Below are positions 61,701 through 64,000 of a stretch of DNA of 64,000 nucleotides, piece after piece (within the stretch, counting starts at the first letter, position 1; every line of letters starts with the position of its first letter). The DNA is from Pelistega europaea. GTDB taxonomy: Bacteria; Pseudomonadota; Gammaproteobacteria; Burkholderiales; Burkholderiaceae_B. The stretch spans positions 1 to 64,000 of the forward strand of contig NZ_JABGBO010000005.1 of NCBI RefSeq assembly GCF_013133775.1, given 5' to 3'. Both the position numbers and the translations under genes were made by a program. The notes under the pieces were generated by a model, which was given only the letters and a program-made list of their open reading frames with translations, ran no database searches and was not told the origin of the DNA.

Positions 61701-62898
61701 CCAATTAAGGGCTGAATTAGGTGTAACAGAGGAAATCACCAACAATTTCCACACGGTCGAAATGAAGGAATTTAAAACTACCGTCGTACAAAAAAATGGT
61801 GAAACCAAAGAAATTACTGTTCATGTGCCCGCGGATAAAGATGGTAATCCATACCTCAAAACCTACAACGTTCAAGGACAGCAGGAATACATCACCAATA
61901 GTGTGTACAGTGCTATCCAGAACATGAATGAACAAGGTATCAAGTATTTCCATACTAACGATGGACAAGCACCAGTAAATCAAGATCACAACACTGAAGA
62001 CTCCAGTGCGGCGGCGAGATATTCAACCGCTATTGGTTATAAGGCTTCCGTTGGTAAGAATTCGGATAATGCCTTAGCTTTCGGAGCAAACGCTAAAGTA
62101 GCTGAAAACTCAGAAAACTCGATTGCTATCGGTAATGGTAGTGAGGTTTCTGGTAGCAACAGCATTAGCATTGGTACGGGTAACAAAGTCACTGGTTCAG
62201 GCTCTGGTGCCTTTGGTGACCCATCCGTAATTACGGGTGATAGCAGCTACAGTGTAGGTAACAATAATAACCTCTCTGCGGATGGCTCATTTATCATTGG
62301 TAATAATGCTGAAATTAGCCAAGGTGCTAATAATGCTGTGGCTATCGGTAGCAGAGCCAAGGTATCTACCAGCAATAGCGTTGCCGTCGGTGCTGGTGCA
62401 GAAGCCACTCAGACCCTTGAGCAACTCCAAAGTGCTACACCTTGGGGTGACCCAAATGCAGTACAAGGCTATGGCAACCAAGTCGTGGGTGAAGTCTCTG
62501 TTGGTCGTATGACAGAAAGTGGTGAGCAAGAAGTACGTCGCATTACCAATGTAGCAGCAGGCTCTGCGCCAACTGATGCAGTCAATGTTAGCCAGTTATA
62601 TGGTTTAGGTGCGGATATGAGCAAACGCATTAATCAGCTTGATAACCGTATCAGTGGTTTAGAAAAAGACTTAGATGCTTCTACAGCCACAGCCGCAGCA
62701 ATGGCTAACTTACCTCAAGCCTATATCCCAGGCAAGAGTATGGTTGCTTTGGGTACTGGCTTCCATAAAGGACAGCGTGCAGTTGCGATTGGTGTGTCAC
62801 GCATCTCTGACAATGGCAAGTTTATCCTCAAAGGTAGCCTCAGTCATAGCTCACGCAATAATACGACTTTCGGTGCTGGAGTCGGTTATCAATGGTAA
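49756..62898 (+). CDS. Giant trimeric autotransporter adhesin (YadA/Hia-like, 4380 residues)
   Basis: This is a type Vc surface adhesin. The N-terminus MNKIYKVIFSRRLGAFVVTSE is an extended signal peptide region. It is followed by a hydrophobic core (LRPLVVSLVMGISVPAWA) and the cleavage site. The head is rich in YadA-type repeats (SNAIAIGSDASS, GAIAIG). Two neck/head cassettes occur, each with VGRI...IIQNVAPGLIGA and TDAVNGSQLYAV/TDAINGSQLYAI (near residues 555-610 and 1530-1580). The stalk repeats a unit of the form G-x-x-F-x-G-D...L-x-I-K-G-G. The C-terminus (about residues 4265-4380) is the YadA anchor, with TDAVNVSQLYGL, a coiled coil, then GKSMVALGTG and GVGYQW. GGGGA precedes the ATG by about nine bases. 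The frame is intact over 13.1 kb. Confidence 0.96.
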   Translation: MNKIYKVIFSRRLGAFVVTSELTKAHSKDSNNVDERRGLVDGQSQHGAWLRRALSFLQSPRLSLRPLVVSLVMGISVPAWAAGGFMVQNGKLVYCPNIDTNTNTCAGTISAANLSSDTNNLLTWNGTGGFSTPSITLNSKVLAYNQTWANAVGGNTGLSFDGKPITPYYGVNSGANGGNYYGQGASGSNAIAIGSDASSTNLSTIAVGSGASSVYAGAIAIGNMAIATNNGNSLSKQVKDKYGNITPSMVAIGNGARARHIGAIAIGYNALASNRNSIAIGENALVTNGVDDAHGIAIGGSEDPDTRTVAGRNTIAIGYGVNLMNAGHSFAFGTNLRVKGAGNIVFSAANSISDPTLVAGYFNTVVGAKNALNGINYTASGNEHTYKDIAYNLVFGADNTIAGTAGADARSNTYDGTAGAYKNAIVGMNNNLAGDNYHNRLLASDSILNTGAHHNTLLGSKITVNSNTYGSYVLGSNVKVTANNSVYFGDASTAYTSGILTKPNGTTPTTVTTSTKAEDVEKYGITIGEQGQTKAVIGGRSYNFAGLGQVNGGVISVGRVVGMTANNTVAGAGDTIDHYASIGRIIQNVAPGLIGASSTDAVNGSQLYAVMTAVDSAIARVASGESGPVVYTTDSGDRLYKENNIFYKTEVTTLNGITYQQASNGLWYSSDSFTDGLLNADVNVNSGKTLQQLAEGRTDSVVVPSSSLVLSAVNAEKDSNDATKAEATTTLTALKNLKNALTVLATTDLDNAAKELYKVQTTGATDATWTALSAKNKKTWLEKATIANAKEKLTTLLGQTDARKLSQAVNLQDLQTLAYAGLDFAGDSGTNVHRNLSQTLAIKGGETTPNNLTALTDKNIGVVADGAGTLSILLAKNLNSLTSVQTVNNNAWQKQQGDNDTLTATQSVTKLDAYGLHLGQAGATNTEKASVMLLNPENSLKDKLINSISPIFATASNGAWGTGGSSIVGGATNNGYIFGNGALGLLVGSLAEGSKTDFTGGTGQGYAVFLGLRNGVVDVTKTPESKGQPIIYDLSHAENDNKKMLPGTAFNTTESSGPIAIGAYNSITGNSGLAVGSLNRVYGNGGVVVGTTSVADAYSSVGRFGVTMGFNVKNGEWSQQSVAIGANLQAVGSGNIILGGGTNKYYGANYWQGADGQVETITDGVYTTLGNVFTGSLSNAGMRFFGDRNIVLGAKNRTEGFNPNVGGDGYGGNAGNGSYTRIADNAITGANNSIRDLSFRNSVYGSNNIVTAGVDNMIIGSGNDIQAAYEGTLSYTGGSASGLVNTAQTIGNLWRVTTTGSGDTIKANTNQLLYGDSNSIIGSRNTIGYNTGHNFLAGADNTIYENSQYNFLAGSRNIAGSDLDNSAKVKEVAKKLGISVNPTDDLETVLKAIKDYQLSVGNGTTGLNLLAGSYNIAGKGSSNNVVQGSNVIIRNNVKGSYVLGSHVDVAQSNSVYIGDSSVATLKPTAVSDVENGKTKLKDLKHGNVTDFSTLSFDELNSLITAGERGQQSITINGDLYKFAGIGEIGKGVISVGRIVVENGKNVSYGRIIQNVAPGLIGANSTDAINGSQLYAIRNSIEAKVEQVISGEQGPVVYTDKDGNRLLKQDNVLYTADLTDGYRQAINGLWYKIGDFNKNSDGTYSLKISDNPNGKTLATLNYSKGWVKVNGLWYQENQVNFDDKGVASLKENTSPDSGLNDATLQAQNQENSKVFDPKNAILSLVNAAQQASKDAAIQKTATKTATVLQNLSTALTAGEGDTDTAKRQNSVDTLIDLKDEQTNQRYFSQAATVKDLQTLAIAGMDFSGDDYKADDISTVVHRNLSERLSIKGDAAPAAGFESATGNIRVIKDSTQGANGLIIQLAKKLTNLASATFTDSTGNTTTINGGGVTIQPPTPSGDGQTAPKLISITSNGISAGDKEITNVGSALDGDGNIPSGKESNAANLSDVKTLVNNSAWNIKQNTSSNETLVGSVNNTDSVVFKDGTGTTVSVSKTKATSTAPESYSVVFNVNKGTIGKKEGDSSYEVKTGDSTNSFITSGDLVTVLNELQTSIATTDAKTFGLAPTTGTAVTAALGSTISVIGFNNNISTLSDNGNFKIKLSPTVVLGDATDNGSLEVKQAGTSGSVNGVKIADGTITFTSQEGGSSYQSLALKQVLNGEKLLTSTAQNDPRLNFNGHNLATMGDGMGFRGDLNKDGASNGNGSAFNLALNQQLKIYGNYNGNGLDGLTSGNIAVVSNGTDTLTLQLAKDLRQMQSVGFGTNTTNAPTILMQLQQPAANTTSPILNLVGVDDTKPRITGIMTDTMLYGYKKTGSTGETRFFDHLLSDTEIQTNFSVENPSDVTLVEKKFSTKNSDDVASIGDLEKYSNEATRIVDDNINNLRYGLRTQNGSETTYAYTSLGNTAAEDNTINVTGNNISVKATGNGSDATLDISLNNDIVLGNNDGAGASITLNGDNANEQIKLDAKESQISIQNNGKERITLDGANGTIKFTDSNGTTTNSIGLSTDKVADLGGNETYRLTTGDAAVATMNDGLKFAGNSEDSADIIKRKLNEQLQIKGGKTIADKNEIAQTLTDANTYVDVDTSNNALIVKLARALTGLESATFTTINEDGSTDDSKPQTTINGNGITVTKSAADASKSVSLTEKGLDNGGNAIKGISSVMNDTAIGGGSSGTQNGSADSSAPSGDSNTFLTTLRGFQSSDTTDGGGAEKLNSAATVGDLQKLSNSPLFFSADNYAKDTENTYIKRLLGERVAIKTGAFTWDGNALSGSVATATTNSYSNTNLAAVVKDGQILLGFKEQPLFNTVAIGTSGAGNSITISKVTGTAPEGSKDVPPALQFGDTTNPVQVKNIATPADANDAVNKSYVDSKLGDAAWTIGATVTGAEGVVTPSTSVNKGDIVNFNSGTGTTTTVAVTTDDQQDIFGVAVNVNEATLTRDNEGKVVLDTTNGTPDTHSYATAKNIADMMNNLGTKISDSTFGLKAADNNTVTNKLGNTVTIIGADNNITTKVVDGKLQIALNKDLVLDSLSTGTTTMNSSGVTVGDDVTLTSTGLTITDGPSVTSTGINAGDKVISNVAKGSLSSSSTDAVNGSQLNELISKLGLELNNDNKGLAEQTFTAIQGSADSAAPTSYKDAIDDLTTAVNKGLIFQAEDDENTITKHLGDTLEFSSDDDTGNWKGGNIQITQKAGKINIALQEISSISDTDNSDVDNKANAGLTTGKVVKDYVDSKLANSTQQYTGDNTIGGDGADKDKLVTITRTPSQVLGIKGGATSYSEENNLAVIADSTNGTLTLRLAKELKGLTSAEFTDATGNTTKIEGGQTTYTSVATDTSNGGKKTTTTTVGKDGISITTNITGGTTPSTSTVSLTENGLNNGGHAITGVLSAIESIKVPAPEGTDAADKDGDNLKNPTFAQRLEQAIKNNTAKNSAVNVNDLYQASQEASKAAAAAKTIVKGAGAAVVSKTTGEQGQDIYEVKVEQTTAYVDAEGNKLVKGADGKWHKEEDLKGMAYIPSGVEGQPGTWMKVGDNGALTTADAPAPATPVSVKLVNADGTTATATQLGNVASAIGGKTNDGRENTFIANLNKVGKKDENDPTKPATDAIDSNAAVTTQDLKNLADSGFKLQTSGNGDKPAQTIKLGDTIQVVNGTNAKVSAITSKNGVHTYSINVDGLPMAFKDADGNPLVKVGDTFYKASDIGKDGKLTAEAKEATPTAVALLDSKGAATAQKLGGIQSSVNDVKVVKTDDKGEPVIQDGQPVYVDNPTFADQLATAAKDDNLKNAAVNVNDLNEVSKRAEAANQAATKAQETANKGFNVKVSADGGNANKGTKIGDSGDNIAPGESLEFVAGKNVTLDQSEGKIKISTNDQAIVNNTVLPVDYVTETKDKDGKVTARDKVYKGADGFFYKDATLAQNVSATDKEGTGTYKDSKGNSVSAKDSRVAMDSIVTAVQNPDGTFNTSTTLTNVADGTIAEGSKEAVNGGQLHQLRAELGVTEEITNNFHTVEMKEFKTTVVQKNGETKEITVHVPADKDGNPYLKTYNVQGQQEYITNSVYSAIQNMNEQGIKYFHTNDGQAPVNQDHNTEDSSAAARYSTAIGYKASVGKNSDNALAFGANAKVAENSENSIAIGNGSEVSGSNSISIGTGNKVTGSGSGAFGDPSVITGDSSYSVGNNNNLSADGSFIIGNNAEISQGANNAVAIGSRAKVSTSNSVAVGAGAEATQTLEQLQSATPWGDPNAVQGYGNQVVGEVSVGRMTESGEQEVRRITNVAAGSAPTDAVNVSQLYGLGADMSKRINQLDNRISGLEKDLDASTATAAAMANLPQAYIPGKSMVALGTGFHKGQRAVAIGVSRISDNGKFILKGSLSHSSRNNTTFGAGVGYQW

Positions 62899-63062
62899 TA
62901 GGCTGCTGGTGCTAGCGGTCGATTAAATGGTAATCAGCTGCTGGTGCTAGCTGTCGATTAAATGGTAATCAACTGCTAGTGCTAGCGGTCGATTAAATGG
63001 TAATCAGCTGCTGGTGCTAGCGGTCGATTAAATGGTAATCAGCTGCTAGTGCTAGCGGTCGA
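62894..63062. repeat. 35-bp tandem repeat overlapping the adhesin stop codon
   Basis: Units start at 62894, 62929, 62964, 62999 and 63034 and are nearly identical (GGTAATCAGCTGCTGGTGCT, then AGCGGTCGATTAAAT). The first unit contains the last codons and the TAA of the adhesin. Because 35 is not a multiple of three, copy changes would not simply extend the protein. Confidence 0.95.
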
Positions 63063-63080
63063 GGTACATTCTACTGATAT

Positions 63081-63105
63081 TAGCTACTGCCAACAGGCAG
63101 TGCTA
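63081..63105 (+). terminator. Stem-loop following the 35-bp array
   Basis: TAGC-t-ACTGCC, aaca, GGCAGTGCTA form a ten-base-pair stem with one bulge. No T-run follows, so it may be an RNA stabiliser rather than a terminator. Confidence 0.35.
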
Positions 63106-63123
63106 GTATCCTGCATTAAATAT

Positions 63124-63157
63124 AATCCCCCATTCAAAGAACTTTGAATGGGGGATT
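63124..63157 (+). terminator. Strong terminator of the adhesin transcript
   Basis: A perfect 16-bp stem has AATCCCCCATTCAAAG (63124-63139) as its left arm and CTTTGAATGGGGGATT (63142-63157) as its right arm, with a two-base loop. The T-tail is short. It is symmetrical, so it could also act on minus-strand transcripts from nqrM. Confidence 0.75.
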
Positions 63158-63161
63158 TGTC

Positions 63162-63260
63162 TAAATAAGTACCACTAAATCAGATACTACTCTACATCGC
63201 ACCTGAGTATCATTTGCTCTAGTATTTTAAATAAGTATTGCTAAATCAGATACTACTCTA
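63162..63260. repeat. 33-bp imperfect direct repeat pair
   Basis: TAAATAAGTA, three variable bases, then CTAAATCAGATACTACTCTA occurs at 63162-63194 and 63228-63260. The second copy overlaps the 3' end of nqrM. Confidence 0.85.
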
Positions 63261-63447
63261 TACCCTGCTTTGCCATCATGGCTTTACGCCGATCACATGG
63301 GGTATCACAGTCACAGACCTTTTCAATACCTAGTGCTGATAATCCTCCACAGCTGCCTTTTATGGCTTTTTTCTTGAAGATATAGCCAACTGCCATTGCA
63401 CAAATAACTAGTATAAAAAATAGAAATGTAATTGTAAAAATAGCCAT
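63253..63447 (-). CDS. nqrM: Na+-NQR maturation factor NqrM
   Basis: This 64-residue protein has one N-terminal membrane helix and the conserved cysteine motif GSCGGLSALGIEKVCDCDTP, followed by CDRRK. In Vibrio, NqrM is needed to place the Fe centre of the Na+-translocating NADH:quinone reductase (NqrD/E). It lies 15 bases after apbE on the same strand, matching the nqr-apbE-nqrM order. The nqrABCDEF genes should lie just right of the window. The last residues overlap a 33-bp repeat copy. Confidence 0.93.
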   Translation of the reverse strand: MAIFTITFLFFILVICAMAVGYIFKKKAIKGSCGGLSALGIEKVCDCDTPCDRRKAMMAKQGIE

Positions 63448-63462
63448 GCTGTACCCTATCGT

Positions 63463-64000
63463 CTACTGTTTTAATAATGCTTTAAAAGCGGATGACATCT
63501 TTGTCTCAAACTTATCTCCAGTCTGAATAATAAGAAAAACCGGAAGATGTTCTTTTTCTGCAATGTCTAATGCCTTTTGCTCTCCCAAGACAAATAGACC
63601 TGTTGCCAATCCATCTGCTGTCATTGTACTACCATGTACCACTGTGATGGAAGCCAATCTATGGCTTATGGGTGCTAAAGTCTGCGGATTAATGATATGC
63701 GATAAACGATGTCCTGTATCGTCCATACGAAAATTACGATAATCCCCCGAAGTCGCCATAGCCATATTTTCCAATGGAATCACTAGTTGATTGGACTGGT
63801 GCTGAAGCACACTGGGATGTTCAATACCGATACTCCATGGTTGAGATTGTAAATTATGCCCCTTAGCACGTAGCTCTCCTCCAATTTCTACCAAGTAATT
63901 GTTTAGCTGTAACTCATCAAGGTAAAAAGCGATTTTATCCACACCAAATCCCTTGGCAATAGAAGATAAATCAATATAAACACCTGCTGCTTTTTTGCTT
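63463..64000 (-). CDS. apbE: FAD:protein FMN transferase ApbE, 3' part
   Basis: ApbE attaches FMN covalently to Thr of NqrB and NqrC (and Rnf homologues). The frame runs to the window edge without a start, so the N-terminus is missing. The visible part begins YIDLSSIAKGFGVDKIA, the family motif for flavin binding. It continues with NYLVEIGGELRAKG and TMTADGLATGLFVLG near the C-terminus. It is followed by nqrM at 15 bases. Confidence 0.94.
   Translation of the reverse strand, partial: SKKAAGVYIDLSSIAKGFGVDKIAFYLDELQLNNYLVEIGGELRAKGHNLQSQPWSIGIEHPSVLQHQSNQLVIPLENMAMATSGDYRNFRMDDTGHRLSHIINPQTLAPISHRLASITVVHGSTMTADGLATGLFVLGEQKALDIAEKEHLPVFLIIQTGDKFETKMSSAFKALLKQ

Noticed and set aside
50000-62500. 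Many long minus-strand and alternate-frame reading frames inside the adhesin gene
   Set aside because: They arise from the repetitive Thr/Ser/Gly/Ala-rich coding DNA on the plus strand. None has a ribosome site or recognisable domain.

Overview
The window looks like the chromosome of a low-GC betaproteobacterium of the Burkholderiales, most likely an Alcaligenaceae relative such as Pelistega, Oligella or Taylorella. The evidence is gene order: ndk-rlmN-rodZ-ispG-hisS-yfgM-bamB-der-hisC-hfq-hflX-hflK-hflC-hisZ-purA on one strand, with rpsU-dnaG-rpoD and gmk-rpoZ-spoT nearby. The genus is an inference. I saw no rRNA, tRNA or CRISPR array.

Layout. 1-4268: an accessory polymorphic-toxin island cut by the 3' end of an IS3-type element. 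It holds a decayed pretoxin/HINT/HNH nuclease module, an Imm49-like immunity gene, and a two-partner-secretion (CdiA/FHA-like) gene whose signal peptide is joined, out of frame, to its C-terminal half. 4807-11934: a one-direction siderophore uptake operon (TonB receptor, binding protein, two permeases, ATPase, siderophore reductase). It has a Fur-like box and a promoter whose -35/-10 spacer is mostly a T14 tract. 12089-13285: a divergent MFS exporter. 13373-16344: an accessory AAA/DUF4143 ATPase with 33-bp iterated repeats upstream, an A20 tract, and a purM gene of the Bacteroidota type. 16593-20731: gmk-rpoZ-spoT and mutM. 20732-21251: a gene-free stretch rich in hairpins. 21252-23207: arsR-arsC-acr3 with a palindromic ArsR operator lying on the promoter. 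23445-27769: rpsU-dnaG-rpoD on the minus strand.

28125-44187: a long minus-strand housekeeping block (phosphoribosyltransferase, purA, hisZ, hflC, hflK, hflX, hfq, hisC, der, bamB, yfgM, hisS, ispG, rodZ-like, rlmN, ndk). A 19-bp tandem repeat lies at its far end. 44623-47481: valS, preceded by repeats. 47587-49155: a second accessory ATPase/PD-(D/E)XK protein. 49756-62898: a single 13.1-kb gene for a 4380-residue trimeric autotransporter adhesin, followed directly by a 35-bp tandem repeat and a strong terminator. 63253-64000: nqrM and the 3' part of apbE, probably the end of a Na+-NQR locus.

Themes. Iron uptake, arsenic resistance, a giant adhesin and contact-toxin remnants are the surface and host-interaction part of the window. 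Simple-sequence tracts and short tandem repeats sit at the edges of several of these genes. The clearest regulatory case is the poly-T spacer in the siderophore promoter, which predicts phase-variable iron uptake.
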